Assembly: GCA_037179385.1 (NCBI GenBank) | Contig: CM074181.1 | Location: forward strand, 52,028,297 to 52,092,296 | Origin: Holothuria scabra | Lineage: Eukaryota; Echinodermata; Holothuroidea; Aspidochirotida; Holothuriidae | Direction of reading: 5' to 3' | DNA: 64,000 nt | Translations under genes and position numbers: made by a program | Shown: one piece after another, positions 1 through 11,880 of the stretch | How the letters are laid out: the number at the start of each line of letters is the position of its first letter | How positions within the stretch are numbered: the first letter of the stretch is position 1 | The notes under the pieces: model-generated | The model's input: only the letters and a program-made list of their open reading frames with translations | The model's database searches: none | What the model was told of the DNA's origin: nothing

Positions 1-1025
1 TATTAAGGTAATCAAGTTTTCAGCTCATTTGGAATTTCGAACCATTGCCGGCAGCCTCTGAGGGGCGGCAGCCTAAAGGGGGCTGCAGCCACAGAGGCAC
101 TATGCAGGCTATGCCTAGCATGGCAAGGCCTTTAGCTACAGTAAGCTAATGGTCCAGCTTCAGGACCTGAGCTATCACTGCTAGCCTACCTGCTCAGCTC
201 AAGTCTCTAAGAATAAAGTTCACTGTCTAAAGTTCGGCCTATGCTAGAACAGAACATAGCAATTGGTGCCTACTCCCTGGCCATATTGTGCAAAAGAGAT
301 CCTTATTTTATTGGCTTTGAAGCATTTCCACATTTTGATGACTGCTTTCATGGGACAATTTTCATGAATTCAGAACAGGATTTCACAATGCCACAATTGC
401 AATTTACAAAATTTAAAGTCATTTCTGAGTTTTTACCTCTCTGAAGTAATAACTTCTTGCACACATTTTCCGTGCAAAGTCCAAAAGATTTACAAAGATA
501 TATGTGATACTTTACACTTACACTCATATGACTGAATCAGCATGCCAAAAGCTCAATCCCTGTAATAAACTTAACGTAGTCAGTTCCAAATTTCCCCTTT
601 CTAATACCCTCAATTTGAAGAATGAGTGGTCAAGAAAGCCAAATGCTGAGAACACACATCCCAAATTTTCAGACCTTTTTAGAGGTTTCAATTCATCAAG
701 AATAGTTGCAATAGTTGAACAGGATTTGGAAAAGGTAATTTATGATAGCAAATTAACATTTTAGGTCCTGCCTTTGCTACAAGAAAGAAAATAATTTTGA
801 CCGACATACCTAGCCTAGGCCTACGTTTGTGCTGTTGAAGACCAGCATGGCAGCAACCGTGGAATCACAGGAGTAAGGACTGGCCTAGGCTATGTATAGG
901 GAGCAATTATGCGACCATCCACACATAGTCCTTTACTGAGGACTAGACACAAGCTCTGGACTAGCTAGCTTAACCCCTTCATGATGAGCCTAGCTAACAT
1001 TTGGCCTAGTACTAGTAGCCCTTGA
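1..1025. other. 5' flank, no gene recognised
   Basis: AT-rich sequence with scattered TAGGCCTA and CTAGCCTA motifs. Two short open frames (241-444 and 504-764) show no domain or recognisable similarity. Nothing else can be supported. Confidence 0.5.
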
Positions 1026-1088
1026 ACGTTACATGGCCTAAGCTCATTACACTCATGTGGAGTGTAATGAGCTTAGGCCATGTAACGT
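1026..1088. repeat. Perfect hairpin, 29-bp arms
   Basis: Arms 1026-1054 and 1060-1088 are exact reverse complements around a 5-nt loop (atgtg). The right arm is the first copy of the 57-bp tandem unit that follows, so the left arm is an inverted partial copy of that unit. Confidence 0.95.
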
Positions 1089-1225
1089 AACACACAGCCC
1101 TGTTCAAGGCCATGTGGAGTGTAATGAACTTAGGCCATGTAACGTAACACACAGCCCTGTTCAAGGCCATGTGGAGTGTAATGAACTTAGGCCATGTAAC
1201 GTAACACACAGTCCTGTTCAAGGGC
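1057..1225. repeat. 57-bp tandem repeat, three copies
   Basis: The unit starts gtggagtgtaatga at 1057, 1114 and 1171, exactly 57 bp apart; the third copy is slightly truncated. Copies differ at only a few bases. The minus-strand open frame across it is a repeated peptide produced by the array, not a gene. Confidence 0.95.
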
Positions 1226-1264
1226 TAGCCTAGGCCTAGCCTAGGCCTAGGCCTAAGTTAGGCC
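1224..1264. repeat. AGGCCT/CTAGCC simple sequence
   Basis: A run of interlocking CTAGGCC and TAGGCCTA units directly after the 57-bp array. The same motif recurs at about 12200, 12340, 12480 and 12735 in the first kilobase of intron 1. Confidence 0.8.
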
Positions 1265-1837
1265 CATCAGTATCACTCTGTACACAAGTAACTTTACTGT
1301 TGGCTAAATTGAACAGAATTGAGGGTGAGACTCACATTCACAAGAACAAGTGATCGCTTGAAGCCTCTGTTTCCTCCCAGCTTTTCCTGTAACAAATGTC
1401 AGTTGAATGGATACAGGCCTAATTTACGAATACGACCTCCAACATCAACGTACAACTTTCGATGGCCAACCAGTAACTTAGGCCTACGTTATGAGCCTGG
1501 TAGTGGTACGGTTAACGCGGTTTTAGGTGTATTTATTAGCTTTCGGCGACAGGTGCATGATGTAGACTGCTGGGCGGCCGGCTGTTGCCATCTATCGTGC
1601 AATACACATTCCGGTTTACACAACAACTTCGCAGCAAGCGCCAGCGCACGAATCGAACTCAGTGTATTCAGCATGCAGCCAGGAATACATCTTCTTTAGT
1701 CAGGTACATACATACATCTTCAGTTATGCTGGAGAAAAATAAGGTGGCAGTATACAAAATTACTTGGTTTGTGTCAGCCGTAGCCAGAAAAACAAAACAT
1801 TTCGTTGATGGAGTGGGCCAGTAATCATGTAAATCCA

Positions 1838-2015
1838 TGACACCGCGCCTCCTTGCTCCAAGTTCTTCCATGGCTGTGGGCTGCGGCAGAATATAATTAA
1901 ACTGGTTTCATTGTAGTGATTAAATTTGTCGTTTGTTTACAGGGTTTGGACTACAGGGCATCTTATGGGGGCCTTGGTTCTCCTTTGCGGTTTAACCTGT
2001 TGTGTAAGTTCATAT
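1838..2015 (+). mobile_element. LINE 3' end fragment, + copy
   Basis: The segment contains a KFFHGCG-type coding remnant followed by a 3' UTR with AGGGCATCTTATGGG and a run into AACCTGTTGTG. It is repeated in inverted orientation at 3345-3530 and shares its UTR with the fragment at 2171-2491. It is interpreted as the 5'-truncated tail of a non-LTR retrotransposon. Confidence 0.6.
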
Positions 2016-2170
2016 TACGTAGAAATGTGGCACATCCAATCGATGTTTCGAGAACCGAACGTGGAAATAATTGAAAATATCATTAGATTACTTTGAATAT
2101 TTCTCCTTCCAAGTTAACACATCAAAAGAATTAACACCCTCGATAATTAATCCCTTCCTACATTTTTACA

Positions 2171-2492
2171 ATGCCCACGCTTTTTACAATGCGTAGGCAT
2201 TGTAAAAAGCTTGAAAAGCCTTTTGCAAGGCTTGACATTAGGAAGTTTAGTTTCTCCCATAGAGTTGTCAACGAGTGGAATTGTCTGCCAGATTGGGAAG
2301 TTAACCCCCCCTCAGTTCACTGCTTTAAGGTTAACATTGACAGGTTTTTCCATGGCTGTGGTAGAATCTGATTGTTTGGGGCTGTAGTCAAGCTTTTGTG
2401 GGTTGACTTTTGATTAGGGCTTGGTCTTCAGGGCATCTTATGGGGCCTTGGCCCTCCTTTGCCCTTCAACCTGTTATGTTATGTTATGTTAT
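2171..2492 (+). mobile_element. Non-LTR retrotransposon (LINE) 3' end with ATGTT tail
   Basis: An open stretch to 2371 ends with a LINE-type C-terminus: RLDIRKFSFSHRVVNEWNCL, then PSVHCFKVNIDRFF. The pattern R-x-F-F/S-F-S-x-R-V-V-N-x-W-N-x-L-P is a recurring C-terminal signature of CR1/L2/Jockey-like reverse transcriptase ORFs. A short UTR follows, then a (ttatg)n microsatellite tail at about 2468-2492, as these clades use. No reverse transcriptase core is present, so this is a 5'-truncated dead copy. The exact clade is not resolved. Confidence 0.7.
2179..2210. repeat. 14-bp perfect hairpin at the LINE edge
   Basis: Arms 2179-2192 and 2197-2210 are exact reverse complements around gtag. A further tttttacaatgc-like copy lies just upstream (about 2163). 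It marks the left junction of the LINE fragment. Confidence 0.85.
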
Positions 2493-3344
2493 TTTTCACT
2501 TATTCTATCTAACACTTGATTCACACGTATCAACCAATTTACCCCACCCCATTACATGCCGCCCTATACTCTCGGCTCACACATTACATTGTCGAAGCGT
2601 GATTTTATCTTGCTCAAGGAGGAAGATCCAAAGTGAATGGCTATAGGGTTGCTTCAATTTGAGTTATAAACGAGGAAACTGCATGCCTATAATCAGTAAA
2701 TTTTGGTTGATAAGAAATTTGCTCGGTGTTATTCCAATCTGGAATTTCAAAAACAGTATACTATAAAGCATGAAAAGTGAATTCAAATTATTCAACCCCA
2801 ACAGACATTCCTATGCTGAGATACAGAATGTTGGTTTACTTCCCAAACTAAAAATGGTAGATTTCAAGTGACAATCATTTGTGATCACTGCACGGTACTT
2901 CTCCTTTATATTTCTTTGTATTTCTTTGTTTTCTCGTAAGCTACTACAGCACCGCGTGTCAAAATCTGAGGGCGTTCAAGTTCTTTGGGATGACTTGACT
3001 TGAAAAGCCTTCTCTGTACAACATGTCGTACATGCATGGTGTGACAGGGGCTTCATTCTTGTTTGGATCAAAAATTCTTTAGCGCCGAAGGCCCAAAATG
3101 GACCACTCACACCCAAACACGCACTAAAATGTGAACTACTTCAAGGCGCAGTATGTCCGCCAATTTATTAGACAAACTCCACTCGAGCTCAGTAGAACGT
3201 ACGCACGTTTCGGCTCCGTTCTTCGGTTTTATTGGTTTGAAAATCCGTCCCTTATAAGGTGCCACAAGGAACAGATAAAAGTGAAATTATGACTGTGTGG
3301 AGCTGTTATCGGCTCTAGGGAGGAGTGGTTCCCCTTACCCTAAA
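2493..3344. other. Intergenic, nothing recognised
   Basis: AT-rich sequence between LINE fragments without a supported gene, RNA or repeat. Confidence 0.5.
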
Positions 3345-3530
3345 ATGAACTTACATAACAGGTTAAACCGCAAAGGAGAACCAAGGTCCCAAAAGGTGCC
3401 CTGTAGTCTAAACCCTAGAAACAAACGATAAATTCAATCACTACAATGAAACCAGTTTAATTATATTCTGCCACGGCCCAGGCACAGTCATGGAAGAACT
3501 TGGAGCAAGGAGGCGTGATGTCATATCTGT
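3345..3530 (-). mobile_element. LINE 3' end fragment, - copy
   Basis: Reverse complement of 1838-2015 with small differences. It includes the ACATAACAGGTTAAACCGC tail edge and the coding remnant (CSKFFHDCAW on the minus strand). The minus-strand open frame at 3457-3819 runs through it and is a by-product. Confidence 0.65.
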
Positions 3531-6500
3531 CGCGATGAAAAATTCTCTGGATAGGTACATTAATTATTTGTTCGGTTAACCCTACCTCTAACTGACCTAA
3601 GTTACTGAGGGAGCAATTAGGGGGCAAGACCAAAATCTGGGGGTGCAGATTTCCCCTCTTGCCCCTCCCCCTTACATAGCGCCACCACTGGTCAGTACTT
3701 TTTACACTTGTTGACTTTGTTAGTTTGTTGGGAAATTTTGGCTGAAAACAAGCGAAATTCAGGGAAACCGCAAACGGAACCATGAGAGTACATTTTATAT
3801 ATTCCCAGTATATCCCCATGATGCGTTTAGCGTTGTGTGCATCATTAGCCTTCGGTTTTTGCGGTCAGATATCACACCTTCGTGTTTCATTTCAATGGGT
3901 GGACTCAGTTTTGACTCGGCTTAATTCTTTGCTAAATCAAGCACAAAGTAGGCTAACTGACGATTATGTCTTCTCTGACTGAGTCTTGACCATAAACAGA
4001 ATGAAATGCCCCTTAGCAGCATTTATGCTAAGCCACTGCCTTATTCGTGTAACCAGAGTGAGAAGGGTATCCCCTCCTTTGAGCATATATTTATAATATT
4101 TGTTCATGTTTCCTTTTACGATATTCGTAGTTTTTCTTCGATTTACATGCAGTGCAGTAGGCCTGTCAACGGTCAAGTGTTATTTTCAGCAATCTAGGGG
4201 GCGTGTTTGGGCCACATTTCTTTGCATTTCACGCCAAGCAATCGTTAGCCTCTGTCGAGTCTTTCCGGTGAAGTTTTGTACCAGTCGTCCCTTTGGAAAC
4301 ACACTGACTGTTACCTCCTCTGTTTTACACCCCTGGATTGGAGACCTGGCAGGTCTCAGGGCGGACAGATATGTGAGGCCACGCAGTTCCCATGTGAGGG
4401 TTAAAAGTACGGAGCCTGGTATCGTAATTGGGTGTAACGTTACGGTGTAAGTAGGAAGGAAACATAATTGTTGGCCAAAAAGCCTTGACAAAGACTAAGC
4501 AATCGTGGACAGTCCTGTACAATTTTTAGCCCTAACATTCTGGGCAAGTTTGTGAGTTGCTGATAGAAACGCTCAAAGTGCCTGCAGTGATCACTCTTTT
4601 TTAAGGTTGATCCCTGTAGCCACTCTGTTCAAGAGTTAACTTGACTCTTTTGGAGAGAATTTCACTTTTTTTTAGAGTGAATTTCCCTCGTCTTGGACAT
4701 TTTGAGCAAAATAACACTCTAATGGAGAGAGTTAGCACTTTTCACTCAATTAGACAGCGACTAGATTCTTTTGATTTTAGAGTGTGGGTGACCAGGATCG
4801 AGGATATACTAGGACTTCCATGGGCCCTGTTTCAAAGAGCTTTGATACTCTGACTCATGCATGTTTCCCTACGAGAAGCTGGCATGGAGGCAAAGCGAAA
4901 CGTATTATTTCTAAACGTTTTACTTCGTAGTGCCGGCATTATGTTACCTATAATAGTGACCCTATGCCAGTATAGTCATGTTCATAGGTGGAGAACGAAC
5001 GAAAAAATGCACTGCAGGTTAAAAATGAGGAGAAGGGAATTTAGGGAAACTTTCGGCTTCCCCTCTCTGCAACAGACATGGGAAGGTCTTATGAGTTTCC
5101 GTCGCCCGGGAAATGCATGATACAGGAGTGTCGATCCTGGGAAGGGGGCCAATTGCTCCACCAATGAAAATATTGGGGGAGATTTGCCCCTCCAATAATT
5201 CAGGCAGATTGAAAAAAAAAAACAAATAACAGGAAGAATAAACAAAATATAACATTGTATGTACAGATGACTTTAGAGCTTCAATAAAACGCCAATTTGA
5301 GCTGGCTATCAAAATTATAATAATAAAAAATATTGCATTAATGATGTGCCATATGAATTGTGGAATTGAGTATGTGCCCGACAATCTGAGTGTGTATGAA
5401 TGTTTTTTTTTTATGTTTTGTTTTGTTTCTTTTTTTGTTTGTTTTGATTTTTATTATTATTTCGCTCATAGACGAATCCTGTCCGGAACACCATCTAGGT
5501 TCCGGCTATTGAAAACTTTTGCCTCCCCAATCCACAAATCAGATCGAAGTCCCCCTCACTTTTTGTGACGTGAAACTTAAAAATCAGGTACTACCAAAAT
5601 GACTATACATGTAGGTTATGAAATGAGTCCTCTATACCGATTATGATCGACTAGCTTTCTGTATCAATAATTCCACGTGTTCACTTTGCTAAACCCCAAA
5701 ATTTTCGCGCGCTCCGCGATTGCATTCTCATTGATGTTTTCTTTTTTTCATTTGCATATCAAACATACATTATTCATCGGTCTCTATGATTATGTCGATT
5801 GTTCGTGTGCATATGGGCAGCAGGTGTGGTTATGAAGGAGAACAATATTTAGGAATATTTCTGTTTCGTGTTGAGAGGAAGCCACTCTACTTGGTCTTGA
5901 TGTACCAAAGAAAAACTGTGAGGGTGTCCTAATTAATTTTCCTCTGAATATTTACAAAAAAAAAACCAATCTTGAATACTAGAATTGCTCTTCTGAAAAG
6001 CGACAACAGCCATTGTAATATTAATATTCCATTGTTCTTTCACAACAGCCTGAAAAAGAAACTCATCCTGATTTACCATTATTTTAAGAAGATTCATAAA
6101 CTTCACAAATTTTGGGGTATATTCGACCAAGGTGAAATTTTCGTAATCCTCACATGACATGAAGATTGTATAGTTATGAGTATATATTCGACAAGAAATG
6201 TGCGACGTAGTAAGCTTTCTACTTTCCTTTCGTTTTTAAGTTGGACACGCCTCACGTGATGTCTTGACTGGGTTAATTTTTCTTCATTTGTTTCAATGAT
6301 CATGATGTATAGTTTAATTTTGTATATATTGTAAAAACGATTTTTAAAACGGGTGAGCCAGTGGGCTCGCCTTCCAATAAAAGTGAAAAAAAAACTCCAT
6401 TCTCTGTCTGCAGATAGTGTATGTTGAGGTGTCGTTCGGAAAAGCATATTTGAATGTTTTTGTATTAACAATATTACACCGGTAGGCCTATGCAGCGGTG

Positions 6501-6867
6501 TCTCCGTAGCACCGTACCAGTGGGTACCATTCTCCCACCCCTTGATCTGTGATTTTCCCGTAGGAGATTGAAGTGCGCTTTTGATCAAGTCATGGATTTA
6601 TTTTACCTTCTTTCCATTACAAATGGTTCCTTGCCATTAGAACTTTTGCACAAATCTTTCGCAAACTATGAAAATTTTCGTTGTGATTCTAATTATGGTA
6701 TTTATAGAGTACACCCGGTTACCGGTATTTTAAATTGACCGTATAGTCCGTTGAAGTAATTACACACACTTTCAAGATCATGTTTTGAAAACTTTGGAGT
6801 TTCCTAGTAACTCAAAATACTGAAAAATTGAGCACCATTTTGCATCTGGGCCCTTCTCTTAGACACC
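3531..6867. other. Intergenic, no supported gene
   Basis: Several open frames of 100-161 codons occur on both strands without any domain or coding-like pattern. A tail-like stretch at about 6320-6395 (a GTGAGCCAGTGGGCTC hairpin, AATAAA, then a run of A) resembles the 3' end of a retroposon on the + strand, but no upstream coding remnant was found. Confidence 0.4.
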
Positions 6868-7520
6868 CAGTGGCGCAGCTTCAAGAGGCAGGCGGCTCTG
6901 AAAAATGAAGAATTCGGAAATTTGCTATTTGTGAAACCAGTCTACTGTGTGGTTTTGAAAACTCATGAAATTCTGAAATTTCCCCTTTAAAACCTCCACA
7001 TTCGTCATTATTGGTCTCAAAGAAGTAACATTTTCCGCTCGCTTTGCGCGTCACAAATGGCGATTCCTAAGCAGAAGTGCTCGCTCATACCTTGAGTACA
7101 ATTTCCGAGCTCTGGACCATCTTTGTAAGTGAAAAACGGAAATTTGCTACATGTGACACCAGATCATTAAGTGACACCAGTAACCACAGTGCTATTTTCA
7201 TGAATTTTCTTTCATAAAATTCAAAATTTTCTCCAATATAAGTTCTTGACTTAAAAAATTTCTTCAGAATGGCTCATTTCGTAGGTTGCCATTCAATCTC
7301 AGATTTGCCAATAGGAAATGAAAATTCTTCAGTAATCCCCCAACTTTTCTCAAATTTTCTTACAGGGAACCCAGTAACTTTTCTGCAATACCACCTCCAT
7401 ATTTTGAAATTTTTGAAAAATGGCAAAATGGCCCCAGTGCAGTGGTATTCACACTCAAAATAATCTTAAAATCTGGATGATTGCCCCCCTCTTCCCGAAA
7501 AATGTCTAGCTACGCCACTG
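6868..7520. mobile_element. hAT-like non-autonomous element, 653 bp
   Basis: Ends are CAGTGGCGCAGC and GCTACGCCACTG, which are inverted with one mismatch. Flanks TAGACACC and TTCACACC agree at 6 of 8 positions, as expected for an aged 8-bp hAT target duplication. No transposase frame is inside. Confidence 0.65.
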
Positions 7521-7570
7521 TTCACACCTTCACACCTTACCAGGACAGGAGAAAAAATTAGGCCAGATGT

Positions 7571-7586
7571 CCCCCCCCCCCCCCCC
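7571..7586. repeat. C homopolymer (16)
   Basis: A 16-base C run. Similar G or C runs of 10-13 occur at 8580, 8691, 10999, 13626 and elsewhere. Lengths may be unreliable in an assembly. Confidence 0.9.
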
Positions 7587-7713
7587 ACTTTGAAAACCAA
7601 ATCGACGCCTCTGCTATACAGTGATTAAAATTTTGCCACCCAAGAAAAAAATTGTAGTTGTATATTTTATGTGGTATTTTTGTGATCTGATCATTTTGTA
7701 ATTCGTCAACTTG

Positions 7714-8017
7714 TTAAAGGCATATTTTCATTATCCCAAACAGTTCCAATTCTCCCAACCACTTACTTCTAGCCCCTCCCACATTTATCTAAAACTCATC
7801 TTTATCCAGACACAATCCTAGTTTATTGCTTCATGGCTTGTCCCAGTGGCCATACAAGTCCATAAAGTGTAATCAAGACACTCTCAGTGCCCACGCTGTG
7901 TAATTTAGCTATGATGCATTGTTTGAATGTGATGCCAATCAAAGAGCTATACCAATTGAGAGTTTTGATGTATGCATACTGAAACTGTAGTTTGGGGTGA
8001 CGAATGACTGCCTTTAA
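7714..8017 (-). mobile_element. TTAA-flanked MITE (family A), inverted copy
   Basis: About 296 bp between TTAA at 7714 and TTAA at 8014, with ends AGGCATATTT and ATGACTGCCT. It is a near-identical reverse complement of the copy at 12990-13294 and related to 30212-30513. TTAA duplication is the hallmark of piggyBac-type transposition. It encodes nothing. Confidence 0.85.
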
Positions 8018-8549
8018 TTTTTATCGTGAATATTTAAAAAAAAAAAGAAGAAAAACGATCGTCTTGGATTCAATTTAAAAACACCATAGGAAAACGCTTT
8101 TTCTGGCTGTCTGAGGAACAGGGTGGCACCAGGAATTGTCCAACAGGATGTAGCTTAATGGAAGAAGCCAGCATTTTGAAACCCCTAGAAAGGAGATGAG
8201 TTGCCGGTGGGACGTGACGGACAGAAGTTGAGGTGCACGCGTAGAGCGCCGGATTTTTTGCTTTTTCAGAAATATTTAAAAAAAACAGCTTGTTTTGAAG
8301 TTAATCTGAAACTTTTGGAAGAAACTTTGTTCATTGTAAGAAACAATTAAAAAAAGCGGGTGTTTATCCAAGAATCTGCCCTTCATGTGAGCAAATAATC
8401 AAAAAATTTTGGGCGACTGAAATTCGTTTGGGGTTTCACATATTATTGTTGGGTTACTAGAAGGGGCATATACGATTTCTTTTTAAGGGCACCGATACCC
8501 GATGTCTACTATATGGCTTTAGATCGATTTTCCCAGTGTTTAAGAGGAT

Positions 8550-8726
8550 CAATAGCGTAGCCCAGGATTGTGTCATGGAGGGGGGGGGGGGCTTTGGGGC
8601 ACGACATGAGGGAAAAGTCAAAGGATAGAGAGAAAAATGCTATTTTAGGTGTTTTTTGCATTGCAAAGTAGGGTCATGGGGGTTCTAACCCCCCCCCCCC
8701 AACCACCCCGTGGTTACACCACTCTG
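8550..8726. mobile_element. hAT-like MITE, 177 bp
   Basis: Ends are CAATAGCGTAGCC and GGTTACACCACTCTG. Flanks AAGAGGAT (8542-8549) and AAGAGGAG (8727-8734) match at 7 of 8 positions, an 8-bp target duplication. It contains long G and C runs. Confidence 0.7.
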
Positions 8727-8734
8727 AAGAGGAG

Positions 8735-10660
8735 TCCGAGGGCGGATCCAGTCTGTCTCATGTACAGGATGAAAATGGGGTGTCACTTTTGGATTGGACC
8801 AGAAAACGTTTTATGCTGCGCGAAAGACTATCTCAGCGAAACGCCACTATTAGTGGACACGGATCGTATGGAAATGTTTAAAAATTGCGACTGTTCAGAC
8901 AGCCGGAAATAGAATTTCTCAGGGTTATAAGTAGAATCTAAGCAGTCGGTATTTTGAGCTTTCTTTTGCGATAAAATATTCACTTCAAAATAACTAAGCA
9001 AAATTTTGTTATTTTGTCAATAGCAATAGCCTACGTACACTTGTTTATACAAAATTAATTAGGCCTACAGATAAAAGTTGACGAATGTATGCACACGGAA
9101 CCAATGAAGCTTTTTTACTATGGTCCAATCCAGAGGTTTTTGTTTGAAAATAATAAAGAAAACATCATGCAGCTATAACATAGCCCGTGGGCTGGAGGGG
9201 CTCACCTAGCAACCCCTAGAATTGACGAAACAGGAATACGAATGTAGTTAAAGTGTAAATTTTCAGATTTTTTATGTTAATATTGATTCCTTAGGGATCA
9301 ACCATGGTTTCTATAGGTTTAAATGTTGACAGTGCACGACAGCTAAGTGACTATATTTTGGGATAGGGGAAATCTAAATAGCAATAACTCTGTTACTTTT
9401 TGATAAATGAGCCCCCAAAATGTTTGTCTTTATCAACTTTATCACACAAAAAGAAGCAGAAATTACGTGCATAATTAGGTCATCAGAGGTCAAAAGGTTA
9501 CCAATTTTGCCCAAAATGTAACACATCCATCTTGATACAGCCATTTGTACCCTGGATTTGTACAAAAACACTGTTAACTAAATGAAAAGCGTTGTTTAGA
9601 CAGCGTCTTGCAGATTAAAACTCCCAATATTCAATTATTTTCTATACATTTATTTCTGTTACAAACGGAAGTAGGTCAACGGTCAAAAAGTGGGACAAAT
9701 GGGGAAACTGAGTTAAAAAATTTCAAAAAATTTTATTAAAATACATTTCACCTTTTACATCATCCCCTCATTATCATTTTATTTGAAATTATAAACCTGA
9801 AATTTCTATTATTTATGTTACAATTTCAAAACAATGCAACTGGCATACAAAAGGCAAAAACATCCATCTAAGAAGTAAAAAAAAAAAAAAAAAAAACAGC
9901 CTTGGGAAATTTAAGAGAGGGCGCCTGTTGCGACTCCTCTAAATCCACTCTTAATGGGGTCTACGTACAAAGAATCCCAAAGAAAACTGGAGATTTTTCA
10001 GGAAATTTTTTCACTTTTTTGAACAAAGATTTGAAAATTAAGAACTTTATATTGGTGCCATTTTAAAAGAAAAATTTATTGTAGAAAAAATTATATAAGA
10101 GATGTGGGTTTTTTATTGAAGAATCTGACCTTCTCATGAGAAAAATCAAGTAGGCTGCCTGGTAGGTGTGTGTGTGTGTGTGTTTGGAGGGGGGGTTGTC
10201 GTTTGCTAGGGTTACTGGATATCATCATGCATGCAGATTAAGGCCCTCTGACGATATCACAAAATTTCCCCGCAAAGTGTGTTTCCTCTTTAAATATATT
10301 TGAAAATCTGGAGCTTATACATTTAAGGGAATTTATGGCAGGAAATTAGATCGTTGAGAGAGAAGGAACTGAAGTAAATCGGACTTACAAATCTTTTATC
10401 GTATGAATGAAGGCTCCCTACGAGGGGTCCTTCCTGACTTGGAGGAACTTGTCCCTGGCCCCAGTTGCCGCCAGCCTTGCTAGAAATCGTGATCTTTTTA
10501 AAATTTTCTGTTTGCTGGCCGTCGACCGTTAGTCTTTGGGAAGAAATTAGGCAGAGAATTATACCACAAAAAACTCAAATGCGCCCATATGCCTTATTCC
10601 TACCCTCAGTAGCTTTTCTGCAGAACTACAGTCTTTTAATCTCCCGACCTCTGATCATAA
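8735..10660. other. Intergenic with A20 run and (GT)n
   Basis: No gene recognised. It contains a 20-base A run at 9877-9896 and a GT microsatellite at 10166-10183. Confidence 0.5.
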
Positions 10661-10668
10661 CATGTGAC

Positions 10669-11169
10669 TGAGTGGCGTACGCAGGATTTCTCTAAAAGGG
10701 CGCCATGCAGTGTGATGAGGGATTGCTGGTCTGGGGAGGGTCTTCAATCTGGTGCTAGTAGTAGTACCCTTTGAAGTAAATTTTGTGACAGACTTTGTAT
10801 TTTTAGGGAACTTAAATAAAAGGGTATCAGTGATGATCAGCCAGGGGAGGTTTTGAAAAATTTGGTGAGTGTCCCTACATGCGATCCGGTGTTGTGCATG
10901 GAGACTTTTTGAGTAAAATTTAGAGTGTTACAAAATGTGCGTATTTCTCGGAACTAAGAATTAATTGCCATCAGTGAAGGCGCCTTAGGAAGACAACTCC
11001 CCCCCCCCCCCTTTGAACATTTTTCGAAAATTAGGTGTCTCTTCATGCAATTTTGTGCCACATATGTTACCTTTTGGAGTAACTTGACAGTGTGGCTTAC
11101 TAAATTACATATTTTTGATGACACCCGTGAAGGGGAACCGTGACCCAATGCCCCCTGCTTAAGCCACTG
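10669..11169. mobile_element. hAT-like non-autonomous element, 501 bp
   Basis: Ends are GAGTGGCGTACGCAGG and CCCCCTGCTTAAGCCACTG, related to the other two CAGTGGC-type elements. Flanks CATGTGAC (10661-10668) and CAAGTGAC (11170-11177) match at 7 of 8 positions. Confidence 0.65.
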
Positions 11170-11177
11170 CAAGTGAC

Positions 11178-11837
11178 CCCAGAGCGCCAGTGCATTGAAC
11201 TTCCGAAATCAGTTGACTTCAGCTATCATCTCCTTATTTACGGACTTGTGAGCTCACATAGCTGTCTTGACGCAACTTGCTTTACGGAGTCGTTGGGAAT
11301 CGAGTATCTTAGCTTGCCAAAAACACCTCCTCCCCTTGGCGCTCATCAGTCTGCGGGTTGGGAAACTTGCGTTAACGTATTCATATAGAGAACCACTGGT
11401 TTGGACAAAGATCTCGAAATACTAATAATAAGGTATTAACATTAAGAAGTACAATTTTATACTTTGACGAATGTCTCATGCACTGTAAACAAATATTAGT
11501 CAACGTTGTTGGATAACATGTTTGGTCGACTCAGGCACTGTTTGACTAATTTGTGTTCACAGTATGATGAGGCTGATTAGAAACACAAAATACAATATAA
11601 GTCGATATCAATTCAATGAGACAGACAACGGCAATGATGATATTAATTCAGATGATTTCATAAGAGTTAGAGTTTTCAGTAGATTTGTTTCAGCACTAAA
11701 ATGATTCCTCGGATCCATTGACCTCTAGCATAGATGATTGAGATTCGAAGCCTCAATCCTTTCCAGATACCTGGTTGCACAGTTCATCACAAAGAAAATG
11801 GCGCCCTCTTTTACAGTGGCTCAGTCGGATCGATTTG
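11178..11837 (+). other. 5' flank and presumed 5' UTR of the RAF gene
   Basis: Between the last upstream hAT-like element (target duplication ending at 11177) and exon 1 there is about 660 bp with no recognised repeat. A frame in phase with exon 1 is open from the ATG at 11734, but its translation is not RAF-like. This is the most likely place for the promoter and 5' UTR, although a further upstream non-coding exon cannot be excluded. Confidence 0.4.
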
Positions 11838-11880
11838 GTCACATGACCATCAGCTGGGAAAGGTCATCATGATGGCGGCC
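11838..11880 (+). promoter_or_regulatory. Start-proximal YY1-type and E-box-like motifs
   Basis: The start codon lies in ATGATGGCGGCC, which matches the YY1-type GATGGCGGC element often found just downstream of transcription starts. A second ATGGCGCC motif lies near 11799. GGTCACATGACC at 11838-11849 is a near-palindrome with a CACATG E-box core. No TATA box at a clear spacing was found. The motifs are seen directly; promoter function is inferred from their position beside exon 1. Confidence 0.35.

Noticed and set aside
1012..1221. Repetitive minus-strand peptide
   Set aside because: Produced by the 57-bp tandem array (57 is divisible by 3), not a protein-coding repeat gene.
1319..1699. 126-codon + frame next to the tandem repeat
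   Set aside because: No similarity recognised and an overlapping minus-strand frame of similar quality.
3457..3819. 120-codon minus-strand frame
   Set aside because: Its C-terminal part is the LINE tail repeat; the remainder has no pattern.
6103..6588. Longest open frame (161 codons, minus strand)
   Set aside because: No recognisable domain, biased residue mix with no conserved block, and AT-rich low-complexity context. Chance frame.
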